Shown: piece after piece, positions 23,660 to 32,409 of the stretch
Layout: every line of letters begins with the position of its first letter
Numbering within the stretch: position 1 is the stretch's first letter
Origin: Chloroflexota bacterium
GTDB lineage: Bacteria; Chloroflexota; UBA6077; JACCZL01
DNA length: 47,322 nt
Assembly (NCBI GenBank): GCA_030447245.1
Contig: JAUJPG010000039.1
Location: 1-47,322, forward strand
Direction: 5' to 3'
Translations under genes and position numbers: made by a program
Notes under the pieces: generated by a model
Told to the model about the DNA's origin: nothing
Database searches by the model: none
Seen by the model: the letters and a program-made list of their open reading frames with translations, nothing else

Positions 23660-25153
23660 CTACTGCGCCATCGCGATCGGGCTGCACCCGGGAGCATCGG
23701 CGTCGTGTGCCGCGCGGTCCAGCAGGTACTCGGGAAAGGAGCCGCCGCCATCGGCCTTGCCGAGCTCGAATAGCTCGTGGACCGTCCCGGGCTCGTCGAG
23801 GGCGAGGTTCTCGGCGAACGGGTCGGGCCGGGTCATATCGTGCAGGAACGCCCCGCTGCCGTCGACCTTGCAGTTGAACCACCATTGCTCGTTGACGACG
23901 GTCATCGCCGTGGCCCAGCCGACGGTCACGTGGTCGCGGATCGGCCCGCCACCCTGGAACGCAGTGGTCAGGAACGAGCGGCCGTCGATCGGCGCGGGCG
24001 GCGGCACGCCAGCCGCCTCGAGGATCGTAGCCGACACGTCGTGGTGCTGGACCCAGCCGTCGCAGACGGTCCCGGCCCCGAGGCCCCCGGGGTGGCGGAC
24101 CAGCATCGGGACGTGCATCGTCTCTGGCTCGGACGGATAGCCGCGCTTGCCAATGTAGCCCCGCCGCTCCCAGATGCTGTGGCCATGGTCCGACGCGACG
24201 ATCACCAGCGTATTGTCCAGACGGCCTTGGGTCCGCAGCGTCTCAAGCAGGTGTCCGAACCAGCGGTCGCACATCGTGACCAGGCCGCTATAGTTGGCCC
24301 GGGTGCGGCGGACCAGGTCCGAGCCGAGGTCCGGCACCTCGGTGTAGGGCGAGACGACCTGGTCCTGGCCATTCGTCGGATCGTACGGCCGGCGGTAGTG
24401 CTCCGGGACGAACCACGGCTCGTGCGGGTCGAACGACTCGACGGTCAGGAAGAACCGCTCGGCGTCCAGGTTCTGCTCCAGCCAGCGCCCGGCTTCCTGG
24501 AACACCTGGGCGTTGAACCACAGCTCCTCGCGGACGCGGTCACGCATGTTGAGCAGGATGCGGCTGGAGAACCAGTCGACGCCGCTCGGCAGTCGCCCCC
24601 ACGGCCGCGAGGCGAGCCGCGCCTCGCGCAGCTCGCGCGGGACATAGTGGTCGATCTCTTCAGCAGTTGGGACCGGTCCGCTGCGCGACGGATCGGTCTC
24701 CTGGCCACGGATGAAGGTCCACTGATCGAAGCCGCGCCAGAAGTTCTTGGAGGGCTTGAACTGGTGGTACAGATCGGAGACCAGGCCGGTCCGGTAGCCA
24801 GCCGAGCCGAGGATCTCGGACAGCGTGTGCTGCTCTTCCGGGATCGGCCCCCAGCCGGGCGCGACGCCCGGAAAGTCGCCTTTCAGCTTGAAGTCGCCGT
24901 TGTGAAACGGGTAGGTCCGCTGGCCGGTGTACAACGCCCGCCGCGCCGGCAGCGTCGGCAGCGACTCCGGGTACGCCCGCGTGAACCGCACCGACTCGCG
25001 GGCGAACGCGTCCAGGTTCGGCGTAGCGACGGGCGCCCAGTCCGCCCACGGCGGCGGCGTTCCGTTGCAGCCAACCGCGTCGAACCGCAGCGTGTCGAAG
25101 ACGACCAGGACGATGTTCAGCGGACTATCGGCCCGGTAGTTCGGGTGCATCAT
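23660..25153 (-). CDS. Sulfatase-fold hydrolase with Thr at the nucleophile position
   Basis: 497 residues, alkaline-phosphatase superfamily. N-terminus: NIVLVVFDTLRFDAVGCNG (first metal ligands), then TPNLDAFARESVRFTRAYPE. The sulfatase signature C/S-x-P-x-R reads T-L-P-A-R at 67-71 (SLPTLPARRALYTGQ), so there is no Cys or Ser to convert to formylglycine; Thr67 is the likely nucleophile. Later: DPHEPWFVPEHYRRPY, IVASDHGHSIWERRGYIGKRG (metal Asp/His) and HVPMLVRHPGG. Thr nucleophiles are known in phospho- and phosphonate-type members (LtaS, nucleotide pyrophosphatases), so a phosphodiesterase or phosphotransferase activity is more likely than sulfate-ester hydrolysis. No signal peptide. It is the first gene of the block leading into the transferase and dehydratases. 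Confidence 0.85.
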   Translation of the reverse strand: MMHPNYRADSPLNIVLVVFDTLRFDAVGCNGTPPPWADWAPVATPNLDAFARESVRFTRAYPESLPTLPARRALYTGQRTYPFHNGDFKLKGDFPGVAPGWGPIPEEQHTLSEILGSAGYRTGLVSDLYHQFKPSKNFWRGFDQWTFIRGQETDPSRSGPVPTAEEIDHYVPRELREARLASRPWGRLPSGVDWFSSRILLNMRDRVREELWFNAQVFQEAGRWLEQNLDAERFFLTVESFDPHEPWFVPEHYRRPYDPTNGQDQVVSPYTEVPDLGSDLVRRTRANYSGLVTMCDRWFGHLLETLRTQGRLDNTLVIVASDHGHSIWERRGYIGKRGYPSEPETMHVPMLVRHPGGLGAGTVCDGWVQHHDVSATILEAAGVPPPAPIDGRSFLTTAFQGGGPIRDHVTVGWATAMTVVNEQWWFNCKVDGSGAFLHDMTRPDPFAENLALDEPGTVHELFELGKADGGGSFPEYLLDRAAHDADAPGCSPIAMAQ

Positions 25154-25225
25154 GCACGGTTCCCCCAGAGTGACTTTGGACCGCCCCTGCGTAGTACCGG
25201 GATACTATCGTGTGAAGGGAACCCG

Positions 25226-25444
25226 ATGCCGCGCAAACTCCGGCAGCTCCGAGCTGACCTCCTCCAGGCGGGCCGGAGCCCGGTCCGTAAGACAGGAAGC
25301 CACGAGATCTGGAAACACTCGCTGGTGCCGAGCGTCGAGGTCAACCTGGCCGCCCCGGACGGTGCGGACGCCCATCGTTAGCAGGACCGTGACGTGCGCC
25401 AGCCCATGCGAGGGGCTCTCGAAGTACGACGGAGGCCTCCATGA
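25226..25444 (+). pseudogene. hicA: HicA-family mRNA-interferase toxin with in-frame amber stop
   Basis: ATG 25226 gives MPRKLRQLRADLLQAGRSPV and then RKTGSHEIWKHSLVPSVEVN, the HicA double-stranded RNA-binding-like fold with the catalytic His in GSHEIWKH. TAG at 25379-25381 interrupts after 51 residues. The same frame continues unbroken as QDRDVRQPMRGALEVRRRPP and ends at TGA 25442-25444, which overlaps the hicB ATG (ATGA). TAG replaces a Tyr codon expected from the family pattern DA-x-RYQ-RDV. This is a one-base substitution, not an indel, and leaves the toxin without its last helix. It may be a loss-of-function change, or a sequencing error. Confidence 0.7.
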
Positions 25445-25659
25445 ACGAGCACCCACGCTACTCGATCGTCATCGAATGGTCGGAGGAGGATCAGTTCTAC
25501 ATTGCCATCCTGCCGGAGTGGGGCGACCTCATGCACTCGCACGGCGCGACCTACGAAGAGGTGCTTCGGCGAGGCAAGGAGCTCATCGAAGGGCTCGTGG
25601 CCGCGCGGCAGCAAGAGGGCGAGCCGCTCCCGCGTGCACGTGTGTTTGCCGGAGCCTGA
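25441..25659 (+). CDS. hicB: HicB-family antitoxin
   Basis: 72 residues; ATG 25441 with GGAGG upstream, overlapping the original hicA stop by four bases. The sequence RYSIVIEWSEEDQFYIAILP, then EWGDLMHSHGATYEEVLRRGKELIEG, is the HicB partial RNase-H fold (Y-V-W-EED-x-YVA-LPE-G...G-T-EEA-x-N-EA-E). There is no C-terminal DNA-binding domain, as in many short HicB proteins. It neutralises HicA by direct binding. The pair lies on the plus strand between two minus-strand sulfatase genes, so it was probably inserted into the catabolic cluster. With HicA truncated, it may be a free-standing remnant. Confidence 0.85.
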   Translation: MNEHPRYSIVIEWSEEDQFYIAILPEWGDLMHSHGATYEEVLRRGKELIEGLVAARQQEGEPLPRARVFAGA

Positions 25660-25673
25660 CTCGGCCTGGTGCA

Positions 25674-27164
25674 TCAGCTCCGCTGCGCTTTGGCGCGCTC
25701 GCGGGCCTCGACCGGCGCTGGCTCGAACTCCTCGGGGGCGGGTGTGTATGGGATCTTGACGCCCATCGCCAGCACCGCGTCAGGGCCGCCGGCCTCGGCG
25801 ACGCGCCGCTGCTGATCGGCCTTGGCGCGACGGTCGGTCGCCTCGGGGTCGCAGATCGCCCGAAGCTCGCGCTCGAGGGCCGCGCGGGTCTCCGCGTAGG
25901 CCGGGTCCTGACCCAGGTCCCGCGTCTCCAGCGGATCGTCCTCGAGGTCGAACAACTGCGGGGGCATGCCGACGTAGTGGACGTACTTGTAGCGCTCGTC
26001 GCGGACCATGTACATCGCCGTCGGCGACAGGATCGCGTGGTACTCGCTGAAAACGACCCGCCGCTTGTCGCCCTGTTGGGCCAGCGCGAAGGCCGATTCG
26101 CCCGGTAGCTCAGCGTCCTCCGGCGCGGGCGCGGCGCCGACTGCCTCGACGATCGCCGGGAAGCAGTCGGTCAGGTTGACGTTCGTGTTCGAGACCTTGC
26201 CCGCGGGAACGTCCGGACCGGCGACGAGAAACGGCACGCCGACCGCCCCCTCGTACATCGAGCTCTTCCACCACATGCCGTGCTCGCCAAGCTGCTCACC
26301 GTGGTCGGTGGTGTAGATGATTCGGGTGTTCTCGGCCTGACCGGAGTCTTCGAGCGCCTGGAGCACCAGTCCAATCTGCTCGTCCAGGAACGAGACCATC
26401 CCATAGTAGGCCCGGACGGCAGTCCGAATGGTTGGCTCGTCGAACGGCTCGTCGAGCGCCTGCTTAGCGCGCTGCCAGCGATGGAAGGGGTGCTGCGACC
26501 ATGCGTCCGGGCTCCACTGCACCGGCATCGGCAGGTCGTCCGGATGGTACAGGTTGAAGTACTGGTCTGGAACGATGAGCGGGAAGTGAGGATGAACGAA
26601 CGAGGCGAACAGCGCCCAGGGTTTGTCCTGCCCCTGGGCATCCTCGCGCAGCCACTTCACACTCTCGCGAGCGATGGCGCGGTCGTACCTGGTGTACTCG
26701 GACTCGCCCGCGCCCGCCTCGATGACCTGGGTCCGGCTCTGCGGGCGGGTCGGCATCGCGTCGCGCAGGCAGCCGTAGACGTCGCCGACGCCGTCCAGGA
26801 CGTGGACCGGCAGGCGCTGGTCCGGGAAGCCGCTCGGGTCGCCCACCTTGCGGTAGTGGAGCTTGCCGATGGTGGTCACCTTGTGGCCCTGGCTCGTCAG
26901 CCGATGCCCCCAGCTCGGGGCCTCGGTCCCGACGTACGGGGTTCCGTTGTCCCAGGAGTCGATCGTGTGGGCGTACCGCCCGGTCGCCAGACTGGCCCGC
27001 GAGGGAACGCAGATCGGGGTTGGGCAATACGCGTTCTCAAAGCGCGTCCCGCGCGCAGCTAGCGTGTCCAGGTTCGGCGTTCTGACGACTCCGTTGCCAT
27101 AGGCGCCGAACACCCGCTTCGAGTGCTGATCGGAGTTGATGAAGAGAACATTCGTGGGTTTCAA
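25674..27164 (-). CDS. Sulfatase, Cys-type (choline-sulfatase-like), paralogue A
   Basis: 496 residues, ATG 27164. NVLFINSDQHSKRVFGAYGN carries the first metal ligands (Asp12, Gln13). The formylglycine motif is CVPSRASLATG with Cys52, canonical for the C-x-P-x-R type and needing a formylglycine-generating enzyme encoded elsewhere. Later: KLHYRKVGDPSGFPDQRLP, FVHPHFPLIVPDQYF, IYTTDHGEQLGEHGMWWKSSMYEG (metal Asp/His) and VPFLVAGPDV. The C-terminal YKYVHYVGMPPQLFDLEDDP is the usual sulfatase substrate-side segment. No signal peptide, so it is cytoplasmic like choline sulfatase, which implies an imported sulfate ester. It is closely related to the next gene upstream; the two are a tandem duplication. 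Confidence 0.92.
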   Translation of the reverse strand: MKPTNVLFINSDQHSKRVFGAYGNGVVRTPNLDTLAARGTRFENAYCPTPICVPSRASLATGRYAHTIDSWDNGTPYVGTEAPSWGHRLTSQGHKVTTIGKLHYRKVGDPSGFPDQRLPVHVLDGVGDVYGCLRDAMPTRPQSRTQVIEAGAGESEYTRYDRAIARESVKWLREDAQGQDKPWALFASFVHPHFPLIVPDQYFNLYHPDDLPMPVQWSPDAWSQHPFHRWQRAKQALDEPFDEPTIRTAVRAYYGMVSFLDEQIGLVLQALEDSGQAENTRIIYTTDHGEQLGEHGMWWKSSMYEGAVGVPFLVAGPDVPAGKVSNTNVNLTDCFPAIVEAVGAAPAPEDAELPGESAFALAQQGDKRRVVFSEYHAILSPTAMYMVRDERYKYVHYVGMPPQLFDLEDDPLETRDLGQDPAYAETRAALERELRAICDPEATDRRAKADQQRRVAEAGGPDAVLAMGVKIPYTPAPEEFEPAPVEARERAKAQRS

Positions 27165-27254
27165 CGGGTGGTCACCTCTCCAGGCTTGTGATCCGGCACG
27201 GTGACGTCAGCGGTTGCGTAGTCGCCACCAGGGCGCTCAAGCGGTGGGCAGGGC

Positions 27255-28739
27255 TCATCGCCCGGCGCTCCTGGCCCGCTCCCGGGCCTCGACCGGCGCC
27301 GGGTCGAACTCGTCCGGAGCCGGCGTGTACGGAACCTTGACGCCGGCCTTGATGACCGCCTCGGGGCCGCCGGCCGCGTCGACCCGGCGGCGCTGGTCAG
27401 CGCGGGCGCGGCGGTCAACCTCCTCCGGATCGCAGATCCCGCGCAGCTCGCGGGCACAGGCGGCGCGAACCTCGGCACAGGCGGGGTCCTGACCCAGGTC
27501 GCGCGTCTCGTCAGGGTCGGCCTGCATGTCGAAAAGCTGCGGCCGGTGGCCGACGTACTCGACGTACTTGTAGCGCGCGTTGCGGAGCATGAAGATCCCG
27601 CTCGGCGAAGCGCTGGCGTGGTACTCGCTGAAGACGGTCCGTGGCCGATCGTCCTCGCCCGCAAGCGTGAACAGCGACGCGCCCGGTAGCTCGGCGTCCT
27701 CTGGCGCCGGCTCGGCGCCGACCGCCTCGACGATGCTCGGGAAGCCGTCGACGAGCGACACGTTCGTGCTCGAGACCTTGCCGACCGGCACGTCTGGCCC
27801 GGCCACGATCATCGGGACGCCGGCCGAGCCTTCGTACATCGTGTTCTTCCACCACAGCCCGTGCTCGCCCATCGTGTCGCCATGATCCGTCGTGTAGACG
27901 ATTCGGGTCTGCTCGGCCAGGCCGGACGCTTCGAGCGCCCCGAGCACCAGGCCCACCTGCTCGTCCAGGAAGGAGACCATCCCGTAGTAGGCGCGCAGCG
28001 CATTGCGGACCGTTGGCTCGTCCAACGGCTCCTCCAGCATCCCTACGCGGCGCTTGAAGTCGAGCGCCGGGTGGCGCGGCCACTCCTCGGGCCGCCATTG
28101 GACCGGCAGCGGCAGGTCGTCCGGGTGATACAGGTTGAAGTACTGGTCCGGCACCACCAGCGGGAGGTGCGGATAGAGGAAGGAGACGAACAGCGCCCAC
28201 GGCCTGCCGTTGTCCGGCGCCTTGCCGAGCCAGCGAGCCGCCTCGGCCGCGATCGCGCGGTCGTACCTGGTGTACTCGACCTCTCCCGCCCCGGCTTCGA
28301 GCACATAGCGACGCTGGTCCCGTGGCGGCATGTCGCCGCGAAGGCAGCCGAAAAGGTCGCCCTCGCCGTCGAGGACGTGCATCGGCAGCCGCTGGTCCGG
28401 GAAGCCGCTCGGGTCGTCCGGCTTACGGTAATGGAGCTTGCCGATCGTCGTGACCGGGTGCCCCTGTTCGGTGAGCCGATGGCCCCAGCTTGGCGCCTCG
28501 GTTCCGACGTACGGCGTGGCGTTGTCCCACGAGTCGATCGTGTGGGCGTAGCGGCCGGTCGCCAGACTGGCCCGCGAGGGGACGCAGATCGGGGTGGGGC
28601 AGTACGCGTTCGCGAAGCGCGTCCCCCGCGCGGCCAGCGCGTCCAGGTTCGGCGTCTTGACGACCGAGTTCCCGTAGGCGCCAAACACGCGCCGGCTGTG
28701 CTGGTCCGAGCTGATGAACAGGACATTAGTCGGCTTCAC
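27255..28739 (-). CDS. Sulfatase, Cys-type (choline-sulfatase-like), paralogue B
   Basis: 494 residues, ATG 28739, 90 bases upstream of paralogue A on the same strand and near-identical through the N-terminal 150 residues (MKPTNVLFISSDQHSRRVFG; CVPSRASLATGRYAH with Cys52). Differences concentrate in the middle (LDFKRRVGMLEEPLDEP against HRWQRAKQALDEPFDEP) and the C-terminal third, which may set substrate choice. Metal site IVYTTDHGDTMGEHGLWWKNTMYEG. No signal peptide. It begins 17 bases after the permease stop at 28756, so transporter and sulfatases are one transcription unit. The substrate is probably the sulfated compound imported by that transporter (inference from order). Confidence 0.92.
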   Translation of the reverse strand: MKPTNVLFISSDQHSRRVFGAYGNSVVKTPNLDALAARGTRFANAYCPTPICVPSRASLATGRYAHTIDSWDNATPYVGTEAPSWGHRLTEQGHPVTTIGKLHYRKPDDPSGFPDQRLPMHVLDGEGDLFGCLRGDMPPRDQRRYVLEAGAGEVEYTRYDRAIAAEAARWLGKAPDNGRPWALFVSFLYPHLPLVVPDQYFNLYHPDDLPLPVQWRPEEWPRHPALDFKRRVGMLEEPLDEPTVRNALRAYYGMVSFLDEQVGLVLGALEASGLAEQTRIVYTTDHGDTMGEHGLWWKNTMYEGSAGVPMIVAGPDVPVGKVSSTNVSLVDGFPSIVEAVGAEPAPEDAELPGASLFTLAGEDDRPRTVFSEYHASASPSGIFMLRNARYKYVEYVGHRPQLFDMQADPDETRDLGQDPACAEVRAACARELRGICDPEEVDRRARADQRRRVDAAGGPEAVIKAGVKVPYTPAPDEFDPAPVEARERARSAGR

Positions 28740-28755
28740 GCGCGCCCCTCAGGCC

Positions 28756-29631
28756 TCATCCCTTGAGTCCGCCGGTGGTGAGGCCCTGGACCAGGTACTT
28801 CTGGACGAGCAGGACGAACAGGAACGTCGGCAGGCTGACCAGCGTCGCCGCGGCCATCATCGCCCCCCAGTCCAGCGCCTCCTGGCCAATGTACGAGAGC
28901 ACCGCCACCGGCGCGGTCTTTGTGTCGTTGCCACCCAGGATCAGCGCCATCTGAAAGTTGTTCCAGGAAAAGATGAAGTTCAAGACGGCCGCCGCGATCA
29001 TCCCCGGCGTCACCAGCGGTAGCGCCACCGCCAGGAACGCCCGGACCCGACTGCAGCCGTCGATCAGCGCCGCCTCCTCCAGCTCGCGCGGGATGTCCTC
29101 GATGAAGCCGATCATGATCCAGATGGTCAGCGGGACGGTGATGACCAGGTGAGACAGGATCAGGCCGAACAGGTTGTTGGTCAATCCGACCTGGCGGAAG
29201 ATGATGTACATCGGGATCAGCGCCCCGAAGTACGGGACCATCCGCACCACCAGCAGCCAGGTCGCTAGCTGGTCCTGGCGATAGCGGGCGATGCTGTATG
29301 CCGCCGGCAGGCCGAGCACCAGCCCCAGTCCGACCGCGCCGACCGCGACCACCAGACTGTTCCACAACTGGGCCGCCAACTGCTGCTGCGCGAGCACCTT
29401 GGCGAAGTGCTCCAGGCTCGGCTCGAAGCGCCAGACCGAGGGGTAGGCCATCGGCAGCGCCCCCGGCTTGAGCGCCGTGACCATCATGTAGACGACCGGG
29501 AACAGGAACGGCGCCATGACCGCGGTCAGGACGGCGTAGAACAGTGCCCCCCGGAGGCCGCGGCGGAGCGTCCGCCCCACCGGCCGGGTTGTCGCACGGG
29601 GCGCGACACGGGCCGGGCTCAGCACCCCCAT
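28756..29631 (-). CDS. Carbohydrate ABC transporter permease (MalG/UgpE type), system 1
   Basis: 291 residues, six membrane helices. Helix 1 is FYAVLTAVMAPFLFPVVYMM; the periplasmic loop YPSVWRFEPSLEHFAKVL is typical of MalG-type subunits. The EAA loop that docks to the ATPase is ELEEAALIDGCSRVRAFLAV followed by ALPLVTPG. The C-terminus QKYLVQGLTTGGLKG is diagnostic for the MalG branch. The start ATG 29631 overlaps the 3' end of the partner permease gene (29633) to within two bases, so translation is coupled. No ATP-binding gene is present in the cluster; such CUT1 systems often share a MsmK/UgpC-type ATPase encoded elsewhere. Confidence 0.92.
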   Translation of the reverse strand: MGVLSPARVAPRATTRPVGRTLRRGLRGALFYAVLTAVMAPFLFPVVYMMVTALKPGALPMAYPSVWRFEPSLEHFAKVLAQQQLAAQLWNSLVVAVGAVGLGLVLGLPAAYSIARYRQDQLATWLLVVRMVPYFGALIPMYIIFRQVGLTNNLFGLILSHLVITVPLTIWIMIGFIEDIPRELEEAALIDGCSRVRAFLAVALPLVTPGMIAAAVLNFIFSWNNFQMALILGGNDTKTAPVAVLSYIGQEALDWGAMMAAATLVSLPTFLFVLLVQKYLVQGLTTGGLKG

Positions 29632-29632
29632 C

Positions 29633-30568
29633 TCAATACTCCCACGACTTTCGACGCCAGGCGATCATCGGCAACACGACGGCCAGGACCAACAGGAAAA
29701 ACAGCATCGCCGTCGCCGCCGCGTAGCCCATCCGCCAGTACGAGAACGCCTGCAAATAGGCGAAGATCGGGAAGTTCTCGGTCGAGCCGGCCGGTCCGCC
29801 CTGGGTGATGACGTAGATCACGTCGAAGACTTTGAGGGTGAAGATCGCGCGGAAGATCAACGCCACCATGATCGACGACCGCAGCAGCGGCAGGGTGATG
29901 TGGCGGAAGCTCTGCCAGCGGCTGGCCCCGTCGATGCGAGCGGCCTCGTACGGCTCCAGGGGCAGCGATTGGAGCCCGGCCAACAGGATGATCACCGTCA
30001 TCGGCGTCTCGCGCAGCACCTCGGTCGCGATCAGCGACGCCAGCGCCGTCGAGGGGTGCGCCACCCACAGGAAGCCCGGGTGGCCAACGGTCCGCATCAG
30101 CTCGTTGAGCACCCCGAGCTGCGGGTTGAACATGACCCGCCAGACCAGCGCCATCGCCGCCGGCGTCGCGATCATCGGCAGCAAGATCGCCGTGCGGGCG
30201 ACGGTCTTGCCCCGGAAGTTTCGGTTCAGCAGGAGCGCGATGCCCATCCCGAGCATCATCTGGAGCGCGACCGAGATGACGGTGAACACCCCCGTCACCC
30301 AGACGCTGTTCCGGAAGCGGCCATCCCGAGCGAGCAGCTCGACGTAGTTGTCCAGCCCGATGAAGCGCATCGGCCGCGCGCTGGTCAGCGACCAGTCGTA
30401 CAGGCTTAGCCAGGCGATGTAGAGAACCGGTGCCGCCACGATGGCAAGCATCGCCACGACCGCCGGGGCCGGAAACAGCAGCGGCAGGCGGCGCTCGACG
30501 AACGCTTCGACAGCGTCGAGCGCCGAGCGCCGCGCGGGACCGGCTGATCTAGGCAGGGCGCGGGCCAC
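29633..30568 (-). CDS. Carbohydrate ABC transporter permease (MalF/UgpA type), system 1
   Basis: 311 residues from GTG 30568, chosen because GGAGG lies about 8 bases upstream and because the frame further upstream is antisense-like sequence overlapping the binding-protein gene. Features: first helix VVAMLAIVAAPVLYIAWLSL, loop MRFIGLDNYVELLARDGRF, helix ISVALQMMLGMGIALLLNR, EAA loop EPYEAARIDGASRWQSFRHI with TLPLL, and a C-terminus ending MIAWRRKSWEY. It partners the 28756-29631 permease. Order on the strand is binding protein, MalF type, MalG type, then sulfatases. Confidence 0.92.
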   Translation of the reverse strand: MARALPRSAGPARRSALDAVEAFVERRLPLLFPAPAVVAMLAIVAAPVLYIAWLSLYDWSLTSARPMRFIGLDNYVELLARDGRFRNSVWVTGVFTVISVALQMMLGMGIALLLNRNFRGKTVARTAILLPMIATPAAMALVWRVMFNPQLGVLNELMRTVGHPGFLWVAHPSTALASLIATEVLRETPMTVIILLAGLQSLPLEPYEAARIDGASRWQSFRHITLPLLRSSIMVALIFRAIFTLKVFDVIYVITQGGPAGSTENFPIFAYLQAFSYWRMGYAAATAMLFFLLVLAVVLPMIAWRRKSWEY

Positions 30569-30582
30569 GATCCAGGGTCCTC

Positions 30583-32157
30583 CTAGCCCAACTTGCTCCA
30601 GTCCACGAGCTTCCGATTCGGCGGCTCGGTCCGATCGAGCAGGGCATCGGCCTGGCTCTGGACCTCCTTCAGCACCGAATCCAGCGACTGGCCGCTGCCG
30701 ATCACGATGGTGTCGACCGCCTTGGCCATGATGTCGCGGAACTCGTCGACGGCCAGGATCGGCGGGCTGACCCAGTTGCGGCCGTACTGGATCGCGCCGA
30801 GTGTGACCTCGAGCAGACCCTGGGTCGCCTTCAGCTCGGGCGATTCGAGGTACTGCTTGTCCTGGTAGGTCGACAGGCGCGGGCTGGAGTTGCCGGCCAG
30901 GCCGCGCCGCACGAAGTTCTGCTTGTTGGTCATCCACTGGAGCCAGAGCCAGGTCGCCTCCTTGTTGCGGCTGAACGGCGAGATCGCCGCGTTCTGGACC
31001 GGCAACATGATCCAGTAGCCGCCAGGCACCGGCCCGTCGACCGATCCGCGCGGGATGTAGCTCGCGCGCACCTGACCGGCGATCTTCGGCGATTGGGCAG
31101 GATCGTTGAACCGGGTCGCCCAGTGATTCAAGTCGGTGAACATCGCCGCCTGGCCCTGCTGGAAGGAAGCGGGCGCCGCGCGGTCGTCCATGTTGCCGAC
31201 GCCCGGCGGGCCGTAGTCGCGGAGCATGCCGCCGTAGAACTCGAGCGTCTTGCCCATCTCGGGGGTATCAACCGCCAGCCGGCCGTCGTCGCCAATCCAA
31301 CGCCCGCCCATCCCGTACAGGTAGGTCCCGATCTGGGTCGTCGCCCATTTGCCGCCGCCGCGCATGACGATCCCGTTGTATCCCTTGTCTGGCCGGTTCA
31401 ACGCCTTGGCCGCCTCGAACATCTCCTGGTGGGTCTTCGGCGGCTGGATGCCGGCTTCGACGAACAGATCCTCGCGGTAGCAGAAGATCTGACACTGGGC
31501 CGTCAGCAGCGTGACGGCGTTCGGCGGCGCGCCCTCGGCTGGAATCTGCTGGGCCGTGCGCGCGCCAGCCCCGAAGTCCTCGAGGTCCCACTCGGGGTTG
31601 GTCAGCTCCTTGTCGGCGATGTACTTGTCGAGCGGCTCGATCCAGCCGTTCTCCCAGAACTGGCGCCCTTCCTGGGAGACCTGCATCCCGTAGGTGTCGA
31701 GGCTCGCCTCCTTGGCGACCAGCTCGATGTTCTTCTTCTGGCGCTCCTGGGCTGTCCCATACCCCTCGTAGACCAGCTTCATCCCGGTCAGCTGCTCGAA
31801 CTCGCCGAAGTGCGGCTGCAGACCGCCGATCGTCGCCGGGTTGTCCTGCCAGATCATCCGCACCGTGGTGCCCTTGAAGCGGTCCCACTTGAACCCGCTG
31901 CCGGCGACCGTCGCCGGCCCGCTCTGCGCCGGCGCGGCTGTTGCCGGCTGCGCGGCCGGGGCCGCCGTAGCGGCCGGCTTCGGCGCATCCGCTGGCTTGG
32001 CCGGCGCTGGCGTCGGGGCCGTGGCAGTTGGCACGTTGCAGGCGGCCAGCACCCCCGCCACGGTCAGGCCGCCGAGTGTCCCGACGCGGCGGAGAAACCG
32101 GCGTCGGGTGATCCTCGAGCGAGACACTCCTGGTCGCATCGCCCCTTCGTCGCGCAT
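30583..32157 (-). CDS. ABC transporter sugar-type substrate-binding lipoprotein, system 1
   Basis: 524 residues; ATG 32157 with GGAGGGG upstream. The N-terminus has a twin-arginine motif (RITRRRFLRRVGTLGG) and a lipobox LAAC, so it is a Tat-exported lipoprotein. An Ala/Pro-rich linker (residues about 46-80) tethers the mature domain. The SBP_bac_1-type body has VRMIWQDNPATIGGLQPHFG, GMKLVYEGYGTAQERQKK, the ENGWIEPLDKYI region, and GGYWIMLPVQNAAISPFSRN near the hinge, with the late WLWLQWMTNKQNF. It is longer than most family members (about 430). It supplies the 29633/28756 permeases. Confidence 0.92.
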   Translation of the reverse strand: MRDEGAMRPGVSRSRITRRRFLRRVGTLGGLTVAGVLAACNVPTATAPTPAPAKPADAPKPAATAAPAAQPATAAPAQSGPATVAGSGFKWDRFKGTTVRMIWQDNPATIGGLQPHFGEFEQLTGMKLVYEGYGTAQERQKKNIELVAKEASLDTYGMQVSQEGRQFWENGWIEPLDKYIADKELTNPEWDLEDFGAGARTAQQIPAEGAPPNAVTLLTAQCQIFCYREDLFVEAGIQPPKTHQEMFEAAKALNRPDKGYNGIVMRGGGKWATTQIGTYLYGMGGRWIGDDGRLAVDTPEMGKTLEFYGGMLRDYGPPGVGNMDDRAAPASFQQGQAAMFTDLNHWATRFNDPAQSPKIAGQVRASYIPRGSVDGPVPGGYWIMLPVQNAAISPFSRNKEATWLWLQWMTNKQNFVRRGLAGNSSPRLSTYQDKQYLESPELKATQGLLEVTLGAIQYGRNWVSPPILAVDEFRDIMAKAVDTIVIGSGQSLDSVLKEVQSQADALLDRTEPPNRKLVDWSKLG

Positions 32158-32409
32158 CGCACCCCTCCAGGCTGTTCGTCCGTCCGGGACCTCGACGGCT
32201 GCCGAGCTCCCGCGTCAGCAAACGTTGACCCCCCGCGCGTGGGCATCGCCGTCGGCGCCACCTCGCGCGTCGCAGCGTACAGCATAGCGTGGAGTGCCCC
32301 CGCCGCGCCGCTGCCGAAAGTGCCGCATGAGCGTCACGCCCTGCTACGCGTCCGCTGACCCGCAAGACCTGCCGCGCGCCGCTACACCAGCTCGGGCGTG
32401 AGGAGAGCC

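Noticed and set aside
23777..25225. Long plus-strand open frame leading into hicA
   Set aside because: Antisense to the Thr-type sulfatase; only the part from ATG 25226 matches HicA.
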